From positions 2,931,286 to 2,973,417 of the forward strand of contig NZ_HE978588.1 in assembly GCF_000312005.1 (NCBI RefSeq): DNA of 42,132 bases, given 5' to 3'. Both the position numbers and the translations under genes were made by a program. Source of the stretch: Cellulomonas massiliensis JC225 (GTDB lineage: Bacteria > Actinomycetota > Actinomycetes > Actinomycetales > Cellulomonadaceae). Every line of letters begins with the position of its first letter. Within the stretch, counting starts at the first letter, position 1. This document shows positions 32,864 through 41,169 of the stretch, piece by piece. The notes beneath the pieces are model-generated. The model saw only the letters and a list, made by a program, of their open reading frames with translations. It made no database searches and was not told where the DNA came from.

Positions 32864-33868
32864 TCAGAAGCCGAAGGACCTCGCGACCTCGCGCAGCGCG
32901 TCCGCCGACCGGTGCAGGCCCGAGAGCTCGTCGACCGACATCGGGATCGGCAGGCGGTCACCGGCGCCGAAGCTCCCCACGAGCGTGGGCACCGACAGGC
33001 ACACGTCGCTGATGCCGTGGTAGTCGTCGAGCAGGGACGAGATGGGCAGGATGCGCCGCTCGTCCTTGAGGACCGCCTCGATGATGCGCGAGCCGGCCAG
33101 CGCGATCGCGTAGTTCGTGGCGCCCTTGCCCTCGATGATCCGGTAGGCCGACTCGACGACCTCCCGCGCGATCCGGTCCCGCACCTCCCGGGTGAGCGGC
33201 CCGCTGCCGTGCAGGCCCTGCCAGTCCAGCAGCGGCACGGAGCCGATCGTCGCCGAGCTCCACAGCGGGAGCTCGGTGTCGCCGTGCTCCCCCGCGATGT
33301 ACGCGTGCACGTTCTGGACCGCGACCCCGGTGTGCTGGGCGACGAGGTACCGCAGGCGCGAGGAGTCCAGGACGGTGCCCGAGCCGAAGAGCTGGTTCGG
33401 AGGCAGGCCCGAGATCTTGAGCGCCGCGTAGGTGACGATGTCGACGGGGTTGGTGACCATCACGTACGTCGCGTCCGGCGCGACCGCCACGAGCTCGGGG
33501 AGCACCTTCTTGACGAGGCCGATCGTCGCCTCCGCGAGCTCGATGCGCGTCTGGCCCGGGCGCTGCTTGGCACCCGCGGTGAACATGACGACGTCCGCGT
33601 CGGCGCACACCGCGATGTCGTCGGAGCCCACGACGTCCGCCATGGGCATGAACTGCACGCCGTGGCCGAGGTCCAGCGCCTCCGCCTCCACCTTCGCGGT
33701 GTTGATGTCGTACAGCGCGACGGTCCGGGCGGCGCCACGCATGAGCGCGGCGTACGCCATCGTCGCGCCGACGGCGCCCGCGCCCACGATCGCGAGCTTC
33801 GAGGTGCGGCGCACCCGGCGGTCGGAGGCGCCGAGGCCCTCCTCGTCGATGTCGGTGCCGTCGGTCAT
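32864..33868 (-). CDS. ldh: L-lactate dehydrogenase
   Basis: A 334-residue NAD-dependent L-lactate dehydrogenase that interconverts pyruvate and lactate. Residues about 25-55 hold the Rossmann loop IVGAGAVGATMAYA. The substrate-specificity loop reads AGAKQRPGQTR, with Gln before Arg as in lactate rather than malate dehydrogenases. The catalytic His is in YIAGEHGDTELPLWS, and VMVTNPVDIVTY is the Asp/Asn region. The N-terminus is extended by about 20 residues. The ATG has GGGAGG upstream. It is probably preceded by its own promoter (TAGCCT at 33940-33945) and a leader hairpin. Confidence 0.94.
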   Translation of the reverse strand: MTDGTDIDEEGLGASDRRVRRTSKLAIVGAGAVGATMAYAALMRGAARTVALYDINTAKVEAEALDLGHGVQFMPMADVVGSDDIAVCADADVVMFTAGAKQRPGQTRIELAEATIGLVKKVLPELVAVAPDATYVMVTNPVDIVTYAALKISGLPPNQLFGSGTVLDSSRLRYLVAQHTGVAVQNVHAYIAGEHGDTELPLWSSATIGSVPLLDWQGLHGSGPLTREVRDRIAREVVESAYRIIEGKGATNYAIALAGSRIIEAVLKDERRILPISSLLDDYHGISDVCLSVPTLVGSFGAGDRLPIPMSVDELSGLHRSADALREVARSFGF

Positions 33869-33905
33869 GCCGCGCCTCCCCGTCGTGCTCAGCCTCGTCG
33901 GTCCA

Positions 33906-33934
33906 GGTCCGGGCGCCGCGTGCGGCGCCGGACC
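33906..33934. promoter_or_regulatory. Stem-loop between dinG and ldh
   Basis: A 13-bp stem with one bulged base (33906-33919 with 33922-33934) lies 53 nt after the dinG stop and just downstream of a minus-strand TAGCCT hexamer. It may be the dinG terminator or the 5' end of the ldh mRNA. I cannot tell which. Confidence 0.45.
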
Positions 33935-33986
33935 CTCGAAGGCTAGGCGGTCTGGACCCGTGGCCGCGACCGCCCGAGGCACAGGC

Positions 33987-36116
33987 TCAGCCGGCCAGCC
34001 GCTCGAGCGCCGCCGTCGCGACCGCGAGGTCGGTCGTGCGCCAGAAGTCCGGCATCGAGCGCAGGAGGTACTCGCCGTACCGCGCGGTCGCCAGCCGCGG
34101 GTCGAGGACGGCCACGACGCCCCGGTCGTCGGTCGTGCGGACGAGCCGGCCCGCGCCCTGGGCGAGCAGCAGCGCGGCGTGCGTGGCCGCGACCGCCATG
34201 AAGCCGTTGCCGCCGGACGCGGCGACCGCGTCGGAGCGCGCCGAGCGCACCGGGTCGTCCGGACGGGGGAACGGGATGCGGTCGATCACGACGAGCCGGC
34301 AGGTGGCCCCCGGCACGTCGACGCCCTGCCAGAGCGAGAGGGTGCCGAACAGGCACGTGGGCTCGTCCGCGGCGAACCGCGCGACGAGCGTCGGGAGCTG
34401 GTCGTCGCCCTGCAGCAGCACGGGCACGTCGAGCCGTTCGCGCATCGCGACGGCGGCGGCCTGGGCGGCGCGGCGGGAGGAGAACAGGCCGAGCGTGCGC
34501 CCGCCGGCCGCGCGCACCAGCGCCTCGATCTCGTCGAGCTGGGCCTCCGTCGCGGGCTCCCGACCGGGCGGGGGCAGCCGCCGCGCGATGTAGCAGATGC
34601 CCTGGCGGCGGTAGTCGAACGGGCTGCCGACGTCCAGGCCGCGCCACCGCAGCGAGCCGGGCGCCGCGGTGGCCGCCGACGGAGCGGCCTCCGGCTGCTC
34701 GGCGACCGGGCCGTCGGCGGCCCCGCGCTCGAGCCCGACGGACCGGGCGACCGGTTCGAACGACCCGCCGAGCGCGAGCGTCGCCGACGTGAGCACCGCC
34801 GAGCGCCCCTCGAGCAGGTGCGTCCGGACCAGGCCGTGGACCGCGAGCGGCGCCGCGTGCAGGCGGGTCAGGGTGCTGCCGCGCCGGTCCTCGGACCGGG
34901 CGCACCACAGCACGTCCCGCCCGTCGTCGTCCGCGGTCATGCGCTCGGCGACCTCGAACAGCGCGAGCATCGCCGCCGCGGCCATCTTGAGGCCGCCCTC
35001 CTCGCCCTTGGGCTTCGCGCCGTCCGGCTTGAGCGCGGTGAGCAGCGTCCGGGCCGCGTCGCGCACGGCGGCGACCGCCGTGTGCGCGTGGGGCGGCAGG
35101 CCGTCGCGGAACCGGCCCTCCGGCATCTCGACGAGCACACCGGCGAGCGCGCCGGCCGCCGAGTCGAGGTCGGTCGTGGGGATGCCGCCGTGCCGGCGCG
35201 CCAGGCGCGCCGCGTGCTCGATCGTCGCGACCGACAGCTCGGCGGTCGCCTGCGCGGTCACCCGGTCGACGAGCTCGTGCGCCTCGTCGACGACGAGGGC
35301 CTGGTGCTCCGGCAGCACGTTCGGGGACCCGGTCGCCGCGATGCCGAGCATCGCGTGGTTCGTCACGACGACGTCGGCCTCGCGTGCCCGACCCCGCGCA
35401 CGTTCGGGGAAGCACTCCGCGAGGTGCGGGCACGCCGAGCCGAGGCACTCCAGCGACGTCACGGAGACCTGCCGCCACGCGCGGTCGCCCACCCCCGGCA
35501 CGAGGTCGTCCCGGTCGCCGGAGTCCGTCTCGGCGGCCCACTCGCGCAGCCGGACCACCTGCTCGCCGAGGCTCTCGTCGAGCGTCCCGGCGGGCCCGGG
35601 GTGCTCCGCCGCCCCGGGCCGCTCCGGCAGGTCGAACAGGGCGCCCGGCTCGTCGTCGGGGTAGCCGCCCTCGACCTTGTGCAGGCACAGGTAGTTGTGC
35701 CAGCCCTTGAGGAGGGCGATCGTCGGCGTGCGCGGCAGGTGGGGGGCGAGCGCCGTGGCGGTGAGCGGGAGGTCGCGCGTCACGACCTGCCGCTGGAGCG
35801 CGAGGGTCGCCGTCGAGACGACGACGCGCTCGTCCTCCAGCACCGCGTGGCGGACGGCCGGGACGAGGTACCCGAGGGACTTGCCCGTCCCGGTGCCGGC
35901 CTGGACGAGCAGGTGCTCACCCGTGGCGAAGGTCTGCGCGACCTCGTCGGCCATCCGGTGCTGACCGTCGCGCCGTGCGCCGCCGAGCGCGGCGACCGCC
36001 ACGTCGAGCAGCTCCCCGACCGCGACGGCGTCGCGCGCCGGCGCCGCTGCCGGCGCGGCGTCCCCGCCGCTCTCGGCGGCCGGGTCGGCGTCGCGGCTCA
36101 GGGGTCGGGCGGGCAC
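33987..36116 (-). CDS. dinG: DinG-family ATP-dependent helicase
   Basis: A 709-residue superfamily-2 helicase of the DinG/XPD group, 5'-3' DNA helicases that process damaged or structured DNA. Walker A is AGTGTGKSLGYL (about 73-84), Walker B is VVDEAHELVD (DEAH 277-280). Four cysteines (C144, C224, C229, C235) are spaced as in the Fe-S cluster domain of this family. C-terminal helicase motifs include LFSSRRAA, GTLSLWQGVDVPG and QGAGRLVRT. The GTG start gives MPARPLSRDA. No SOS box is seen upstream, so damage induction is not evident. Confidence 0.92.
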   Translation of the reverse strand: MPARPLSRDADPAAESGGDAAPAAAPARDAVAVGELLDVAVAALGGARRDGQHRMADEVAQTFATGEHLLVQAGTGTGKSLGYLVPAVRHAVLEDERVVVSTATLALQRQVVTRDLPLTATALAPHLPRTPTIALLKGWHNYLCLHKVEGGYPDDEPGALFDLPERPGAAEHPGPAGTLDESLGEQVVRLREWAAETDSGDRDDLVPGVGDRAWRQVSVTSLECLGSACPHLAECFPERARGRAREADVVVTNHAMLGIAATGSPNVLPEHQALVVDEAHELVDRVTAQATAELSVATIEHAARLARRHGGIPTTDLDSAAGALAGVLVEMPEGRFRDGLPPHAHTAVAAVRDAARTLLTALKPDGAKPKGEEGGLKMAAAAMLALFEVAERMTADDDGRDVLWCARSEDRRGSTLTRLHAAPLAVHGLVRTHLLEGRSAVLTSATLALGGSFEPVARSVGLERGAADGPVAEQPEAAPSAATAAPGSLRWRGLDVGSPFDYRRQGICYIARRLPPPGREPATEAQLDEIEALVRAAGGRTLGLFSSRRAAQAAAVAMRERLDVPVLLQGDDQLPTLVARFAADEPTCLFGTLSLWQGVDVPGATCRLVVIDRIPFPRPDDPVRSARSDAVAASGGNGFMAVAATHAALLLAQGAGRLVRTTDDRGVVAVLDPRLATARYGEYLLRSMPDFWRTTDLAVATAALERLAG

Positions 36117-36157
36117 CGCGTCAGCCTAGGCGAGCCGCGGTGCCCGACGGGCCGGCG

Positions 36158-37675
36158 TCAGGCGCTCCGGACGGCGGCGGCGCGCAGCTCCGCCGCCAGG
36201 GCCTCGTCCACGCGGGCCCGCAGCTCGGTGCCCGCGTCCGTGTGCCGCTCGTGGTCGATGTCACCGTGCTCGTGCACGCGGCTGACCAGGTCCCCCCGGT
36301 GGTACGGCACGACGACGTCGACCTCGACGCCGGGACGCGGCAGCTGGTCGGCGATGAGCTCCTGCAGCTGCGCGATGCCCTCGCCGGAGTGGGCGGAGAC
36401 CACGATGGAGTGCAGCTCGCGCGAGCGCAGCCGGGCGATCGCCTCGGGGTCGGCCACGTCCGCCTTGTTGAGCACGACGATCTCCGGCACGTCCATCGCC
36501 CCGGGGATGTCGGCGAACACGTGGCGGACCGCCGCGATCTGGCCCTCCGGGTCGGGGTGCGACGCGTCCACGACGTGCAGGATGAGGTCCGCGTCGGCGA
36601 CCTCCTCCAGCGTGGAGCGGAACGCCTCGACGAGCTGGTGGGGCAGCGCCCGGACGAACCCGACCGTGTCGGCGAGCGTGTAGACGCGCCCGTCGCTCGT
36701 CTCCGCGCGCCGGACCGTGGGGTCCAGGGTCGCGAACAGCGCGTTCTCGACGAGCACGCCGGCGTTCGTCAGCCGGTTGAGCAGCGACGACTTGCCGGCG
36801 TTGGTGTAGCCCGCGATCGCGACCGAGGGGATCGCGTGCCGGCGGCGCGACGAGCGCTTCGTACGGCGTGCGGGCTCCATGGCGGCGATCTCGCGGCGCA
36901 GCTTCGCCATCCGGTTGCGGATGCGGCGGCGGTCCAGCTCGATCTTCGTCTCGCCGGGACCGCGCGAGCCCATGCCGGCCCCGGCGCCGCCGACCTGGCC
37001 ACCGGCCTGCCGGGACATCGACTCGCCCCACCCGCGCAGGCGCGGCAGGAGGTACTCGAGCTGCGCGAGCTCCACCTGCGCCTTGCCCTCCCGGGACTTG
37101 GCGTGCTGGGCGAAGATGTCGAGGATCAGGGCCGTCCGGTCGACGACCTTGACGCGGACGATGTCCTCCAGCGAGCGGCGCTGCGACGGGGCGAGCTCGC
37201 CGTCGACGACGACGGTGTCGGCGCCCACGGCGGCCACGACGGACGCGAGCTCGGCCGCCTTGCCGGAGCCCAGGTACGTGCCGGGGTCCGGCTTGGCCCG
37301 CCGCTGCAGGAGCCCCTCGAGCACCTGCGAGCCGGCCGTCTCGGCCAGCGCGGCGAGCTCCCGCAAGGACACCTCGGCGTCCGCCGCCGTGCCGCCGGAC
37401 CACAGCCCGACGAGCACGACGCGCTCGAGGCGCAGGGCGCGGTACTCGACCTCGGTGACGTCCTCGAGCTCGGTCGACAGGCCGGCGACGCGGCGCAGCG
37501 ACGTGCGCTCCTCGAGGTCGAGCTGGTCGCCGTCGTAGGTGGAGTGGACGGTGCCACCGGAGTGCAGCGCGGTGCCGGCGCGGGCGAGCACCCGCGCGAC
37601 GACGTCGTCGGCCACCTCCTGCGGCGTGCGGGCGTCGGCGCCCGGGTTCTCGCGGGGGGTGCTCGGCTGGTTCAC
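36158..37675 (-). CDS. hflX: GTPase HflX
   Basis: HflX is a ribosome-associated GTPase that rescues or splits stalled ribosomes under stress. The 505-residue protein has the HflX N-terminal domain (TYLGSGKAAELA, VVVDGELAPSQRR), the linker with RLRGWGESMSRQAGG and GAGMGSRGPGETKIE (GxGxRGPGE motif), and a GTPase domain: G1 GYTNAGKSSLLNR, G2/G3 DTVGFVRALP, G4 NKAD. The GTG start (VNQPSTPREN) has AGAGGA upstream. It follows the miaA-dapF neighbourhood as in many actinobacteria, though here separated by a transporter and methyltransferase. Confidence 0.95.
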   Translation of the reverse strand: MNQPSTPRENPGADARTPQEVADDVVARVLARAGTALHSGGTVHSTYDGDQLDLEERTSLRRVAGLSTELEDVTEVEYRALRLERVVLVGLWSGGTAADAEVSLRELAALAETAGSQVLEGLLQRRAKPDPGTYLGSGKAAELASVVAAVGADTVVVDGELAPSQRRSLEDIVRVKVVDRTALILDIFAQHAKSREGKAQVELAQLEYLLPRLRGWGESMSRQAGGQVGGAGAGMGSRGPGETKIELDRRRIRNRMAKLRREIAAMEPARRTKRSSRRRHAIPSVAIAGYTNAGKSSLLNRLTNAGVLVENALFATLDPTVRRAETSDGRVYTLADTVGFVRALPHQLVEAFRSTLEEVADADLILHVVDASHPDPEGQIAAVRHVFADIPGAMDVPEIVVLNKADVADPEAIARLRSRELHSIVVSAHSGEGIAQLQELIADQLPRPGVEVDVVVPYHRGDLVSRVHEHGDIDHERHTDAGTELRARVDEALAAELRAAAVRSA

Positions 37676-37830
37676 ACGGTTCCTCTCGGTGCACGGTCGG
37701 CTCGGGCCGACGGTCGGGGCACTGCTGCCCGACCTCCAGGTTGACACGCGCTCGCCGCGCGGTCGACCGGTTTCGCCGAGGGCCGAGGGCTCGCGGACGG
37801 CTCGGTGACCGCGCGTCGGTGCCCCGGCGA

Positions 37831-37836
37831 TAGGGT
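37831..37836 (+). promoter_or_regulatory. -10 element for a leaderless transcript
   Basis: TAGGGT lies 7 nt before the GTG at 37844 with no Shine-Dalgarno between, as expected for a leaderless mRNA. Confidence 0.55.
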
Positions 37837-37843
37837 CGCGCGC

Positions 37844-38449
37844 GTGACGCACGACCACTACTTCACCGCCGAGCCGGCGTCCGCCGACGAGCGGCGGACG
37901 GTCGACGTCGAGCTCGCCGGCCGCCGGCTGGTCGTCGAGACCGCGGGCGGCGTGTTCTCGCCCGACCACGTCGACCTCGGCACCCAGGTGCTGCTCCGCA
38001 GCGTGCCGGCGCCGCCGACCGACGGCGACCTGCTCGACCTCGGGTGCGGCTGGGGCCCGGTCGCGCTGGAGCTCGCGCTGCGCAGCCCGCGGGCCCGCGT
38101 GTGGGCGGTCGACGTCAACCGGCGGGCGCTCGACCTGGTGGGTCGCAACGCGTCCCGGGCGGGGCTCACGGGCGTGCGGGCGGTCGAGCCCGACGACGTC
38201 CCCGACGACGTGCGGTTCGCGACGATCTGGTCCAACCCGCCGATCCGGGTCGGCAAGGAGGCGCTGCACGCGCTGCTCCTGCGCTGGCTGCCGCGCCTGG
38301 AGCCCGGCGGCACCGCGTGGCTCGTCGTGGGGCGCAACCTCGGCGCCGACTCCCTGCAGCGGTGGCTGGCGGAGCAGCTGCCCGAGCACCGCGTCGAGCG
38401 CGCCGCGAGCGCCAAGGGCTTCCGCGTGCTCGGGGTCACGTCGCCCTGA
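37844..38449 (+). CDS. RsmC-like class I SAM methyltransferase
   Basis: A 201-residue methyltransferase of the MTS/RsmC small-domain type. It starts with HYFTAEPASADERRTVDV, a family-typical opening, followed by FSPDHVDLGTQVLL. The SAM loop is LLDLGCGWGPVALELA (about 63-78), the acidic strand is AVDVNRRALDL, and the catalytic motif is WSNPPIRVGK (NPP). RsmC methylates G1207 of 16S rRNA with a longer protein; this short version may act on rRNA, but the substrate is not certain. It diverges from hflX. Confidence 0.88.
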   Translation: MTHDHYFTAEPASADERRTVDVELAGRRLVVETAGGVFSPDHVDLGTQVLLRSVPAPPTDGDLLDLGCGWGPVALELALRSPRARVWAVDVNRRALDLVGRNASRAGLTGVRAVEPDDVPDDVRFATIWSNPPIRVGKEALHALLLRWLPRLEPGGTAWLVVGRNLGADSLQRWLAEQLPEHRVERAASAKGFRVLGVTSP

Positions 38450-38484
38450 CGGCGCCTCGTCGCCGACGCGTCGGCGGCGCGCCC

Positions 38485-38490
38485 TAGGGT
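38485..38490 (+). promoter_or_regulatory. -10 element for a leaderless transcript
   Basis: TAGGGT lies 8 nt before the GTG at 38499 of the MFS transporter gene, with no Shine-Dalgarno. It falls in the 49-nt gap after the methyltransferase gene, so the transporter probably has its own start. Confidence 0.5.
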
Positions 38491-38498
38491 GGACGACC

Positions 38499-39899
38499 GT
38501 GCCGCAGCCCCAGCCCTCGACCGACCTCGCGCAGGCGCGTGCCGCGTGGCGGGCGCTGCGGCCCACCACCTGGGGCATGTTCGCCCTGACCTTCATGGCG
38601 GCCTTCGAGTCGCTCGCCGTGACGACCGTGATGCCCACGGTCGCCGAGCGGCTCGACGGCACGCAGCTCTACGCGTTCGCGTTCGCGGGCCCCGTCGCCG
38701 CCGGCGTCGTCGGCATGGTGGCCGCCGGCCGCTGGGCCGACCGGGCAGGCCCCGGCCGCCCGCTGGTCGTCGCGGCGGCGACGTTCGCGGCGGGCCTCGT
38801 CGTCGCCGGGCTCGCGCCGACGATGGCGGTGCTCGTCGCCGGCCGCCTGGTCCAGGGGCTCGGCGGCGGCGCGCTGTCGGTCGTGCTCTACGTCGTCGTC
38901 GGCCGGCTGTACCCCGCGGTCGTCCAGCCGCGCGTGTTCGCGGGCTTCTCGGCCGCATGGGTGCTGCCGTCCATGGTCGGTCCGCCGCTGGCCGGGCTCG
39001 TCGCGCAGCACGCGGGCTGGCGCTGGGTGTTCCTCGGCGTCGCCCTGCTCACCGTGCCCGTCGCGGCGGTCGTGCTGCCGGCGGTGCTGCGCATCGGCCC
39101 GCCGCCCGAGGCGTCGGACGCGCCCGCGGCGGCCGGCGACCGCCTCGCCTGGGCGGTCCTCGCGGCGGGTGGGGTGCTCGGCCTCAACCTCGCCGCGCAG
39201 GCGCGGGTCCCCTGGTCGCTCGTCCTGGCGGCCGCGGCGGCCGCCGTGTCGCTCGCCGCCCTGCGACCGCTCGTCCCCCGCGGCACCCTGCGGCTCGCGA
39301 CCGGCCTGCCCGCGGTCATCGGCACCCGCGGCCTTGTCGCCGGCGCGTTCTTCGGCGCCGAGGTCTACCTGCCGTTCCTGCTCATCGAGCGGTACGGCTT
39401 CGCCCCGACCACCGCCGGGGTGACCCTCACCGCGGCCGCGATCGCGTGGGCGTCGGCGTCCTGGGTGCAGGGCCGGCTGGGCGATCGCCTCCCGCACGCG
39501 CGGGCGATCCGGGTCGGGACGGCGCTCGTCGCGGTCGCGGTGACCGGGACGGCGGTCGGCGCGTGGCTGCACCTGCCGGCCGCGGTCGTCATCGTCGCGT
39601 GGGCGGTGTGCGGCGCCGGCATGGGCCTGACCTACGCCCGGCAGACGGTCCTCGTGCTGGCCTTCTCGGCCCCCGGGACGCAGGGGACGAACAGCTCGGC
39701 GCTCACCACCACCGACTCGCTGGGCGCCGCGCTGTCGCTGGCGGTGACCGGCCTCGTGTTCAACATCTCCCACGCGTTCGCGCCGACGCTGGCCGTGACC
39801 GCCGTGCTCGCGGTCGCGGCCGCTCTCGCGGCGACGAGGATCCGGCAGCCCGCTGGCTCGCGTCAGGCGGACGCCGCGGCGACCGCCGCGCGCAGCTGA
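38499..39899 (+). CDS. MFS transporter (drug-efflux type)
   Basis: A 466-residue membrane protein of the major facilitator superfamily with about 12-14 hydrophobic segments. Motif A is GRWADRAGPGRPL between TM2 and TM3, and RLVQGLGGGALSVVLYVVVGRLY resembles the DHA2-type multidrug efflux pattern in TM4; WRWVFLGVALL follows. Substrate unknown. Its 3' end overlaps the convergent thioredoxin-like gene by 37 nt. The start is a GTG preceded by a leaderless-type -10. Confidence 0.88.
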   Translation: MPQPQPSTDLAQARAAWRALRPTTWGMFALTFMAAFESLAVTTVMPTVAERLDGTQLYAFAFAGPVAAGVVGMVAAGRWADRAGPGRPLVVAAATFAAGLVVAGLAPTMAVLVAGRLVQGLGGGALSVVLYVVVGRLYPAVVQPRVFAGFSAAWVLPSMVGPPLAGLVAQHAGWRWVFLGVALLTVPVAAVVLPAVLRIGPPPEASDAPAAAGDRLAWAVLAAGGVLGLNLAAQARVPWSLVLAAAAAAVSLAALRPLVPRGTLRLATGLPAVIGTRGLVAGAFFGAEVYLPFLLIERYGFAPTTAGVTLTAAAIAWASASWVQGRLGDRLPHARAIRVGTALVAVAVTGTAVGAWLHLPAAVVIVAWAVCGAGMGLTYARQTVLVLAFSAPGTQGTNSSALTTTDSLGAALSLAVTGLVFNISHAFAPTLAVTAVLAVAAALAATRIRQPAGSRQADAAATAARS

Positions 39900-40189
39900 G
39901 CGAGCGTCGGCACCCCCGCCGCCTGCACCCGCACCCGTCCGCGGGCGTCCAGCACGAGCACCGTCGGCGTCGACGTCACGCCGAGCCGCTCCCCCAGCGC
40001 CAGGTGGTCGGCGACGTCGAGGTCGACCGCGGTCACGCCCGTCGCCGTGGCCACCGCGCGCTCGACCACCGCGCGCGTCGCCCGGCACGGCATGCAGAAG
40101 GCGCTGGAGAGCTGGACGACGGTCGCCGACGCGCCCAGCGGCGCCCCGATCTCGTCGGGCGTCAGCACCTGCTCGGCCACGGGGCTCAC
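39863..40189 (-). CDS. Small thioredoxin-like protein
   Basis: A 108-residue thioredoxin-fold protein with the redox motif C32-M-P-C35 (SSAFCMPCRAT), the cis-proline loop TSTPTVLVLDARG, and the usual VDLDVADH strand. No signal peptide, so it is cytoplasmic. It probably acts in thiol-disulfide exchange; CMPC is unusual compared with CGPC of classical thioredoxin. The GTG start overlaps the dapF stop by 4 nt (GTGA), so it is translationally coupled to dapF and miaA. Confidence 0.85.
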   Translation of the reverse strand: MSPVAEQVLTPDEIGAPLGASATVVQLSSAFCMPCRATRAVVERAVATATGVTAVDLDVADHLALGERLGVTSTPTVLVLDARGRVRVQAAGVPTLAQLRAAVAAASA

Positions 40190-41169
40190 GACCGGACGAG
40201 CGCCGTCACGTCGACTGTCGCGTCCGCGACGAGCACGGCCGGGCCGGCCAGCTCGACGTGGCCGTCCGGCAGGGCGGTGACGCGCACGGTCCCCCCGGGC
40301 ACGTCGACGAGCCACACGTCGGGCGCGCCCGACCCGGCCCACGAGCGCACCGCGAGCGCGGCCGCGCACGCGCCGGTCCCGCACGAGCGGGTCTCGCCGA
40401 CGCCGCGCTCGTGCACGCGCATCCGCACGCGCCCGACCGGCCCGTCGTCGAGCCGCTCCTCGCCGAGCGGGACGACGAGCTCCACGTTCGTGCCGTGCGG
40501 GGGCACGGGCACCACGTCGGGGGCCGTCGTGAGGTCGGCCGCCGCGAGCTCGGACTCGTCGGCGAGCGCGAGCACCGTGTGCGGGTTGCCCACGTCGACG
40601 CCCAGGGCCGGCCGCGTGACCGGCAGGCCGCGCACCGTCACCTCGGCGTCGAACCCGTCGGCGAGCGCCTGCGCGCCGCCCGGCAGCGTCCAGCGGCCCA
40701 TGTCGACGGCGTACCAGGCGTCGTCGTCGACGCCGGCGGGCACCGGCACGCGGCGCACGCGGCGCACGCCCGCGCGCGTGCCGAGCGCGAGCTCGCCCGT
40801 GCCGTCCCACAGGCCCAGCCGCTCGAGGAAGGCCGCGAACACCCGCACCCCGTTGCCGCACATCTCCGCAACGGAGCCGTCGGCGTTGCGGTAGTCCATG
40901 AACCAGCGGGCGGCGGGCTCCTGCGCGAGGACGTCCGCACCCTCCGGCAGCCGCTCGCTCGCCACCACGCGGATCACGCCGTCGCCGCCGACGCCCGCGC
41001 GGCGGTCCGCGAGCGCACGCACCAGCGGGGCGGACAGGTCGAGGGCGCCCGACCGGTCGTCGAGCAGGACGAAGTCGTTCTGCGTCCCGTGGCCCTTGCT
41101 GACCGGCAGCGTCGCGCGCGGCACCGTCGCGACGGCGGGCGCGGGGGCGGCGGGGACGGTGGAGGTCAC
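40186..41169 (-). CDS. dapF: Diaminopimelate epimerase DapF
   Basis: DapF converts LL- to meso-diaminopimelate for lysine synthesis and, in some bacteria, peptidoglycan. The 327-residue protein has the two catalytic cysteines, C104 in ADGSVAEMCGNGVR and C263 in ETRSCGTGACAAA, plus GHGTQNDFVLLD near the N-terminus and VDVGNPHTV. Length is slightly above the family norm from an Ala/Pro-rich N-terminus. The GTG start overlaps the miaA stop by 4 nt. Confidence 0.96.
   Translation of the reverse strand: MTSTVPAAPAPAVATVPRATLPVSKGHGTQNDFVLLDDRSGALDLSAPLVRALADRRAGVGGDGVIRVVASERLPEGADVLAQEPAARWFMDYRNADGSVAEMCGNGVRVFAAFLERLGLWDGTGELALGTRAGVRRVRRVPVPAGVDDDAWYAVDMGRWTLPGGAQALADGFDAEVTVRGLPVTRPALGVDVGNPHTVLALADESELAAADLTTAPDVVPVPPHGTNVELVVPLGEERLDDGPVGRVRMRVHERGVGETRSCGTGACAAALAVRSWAGSGAPDVWLVDVPGGTVRVTALPDGHVELAGPAVLVADATVDVTALVRS

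Noticed and set aside
34740-34765. TTCGAA-containing site in dinG as SOS box
   Set aside because: The sequence lacks the second half-site at the right spacing and is inside the gene.
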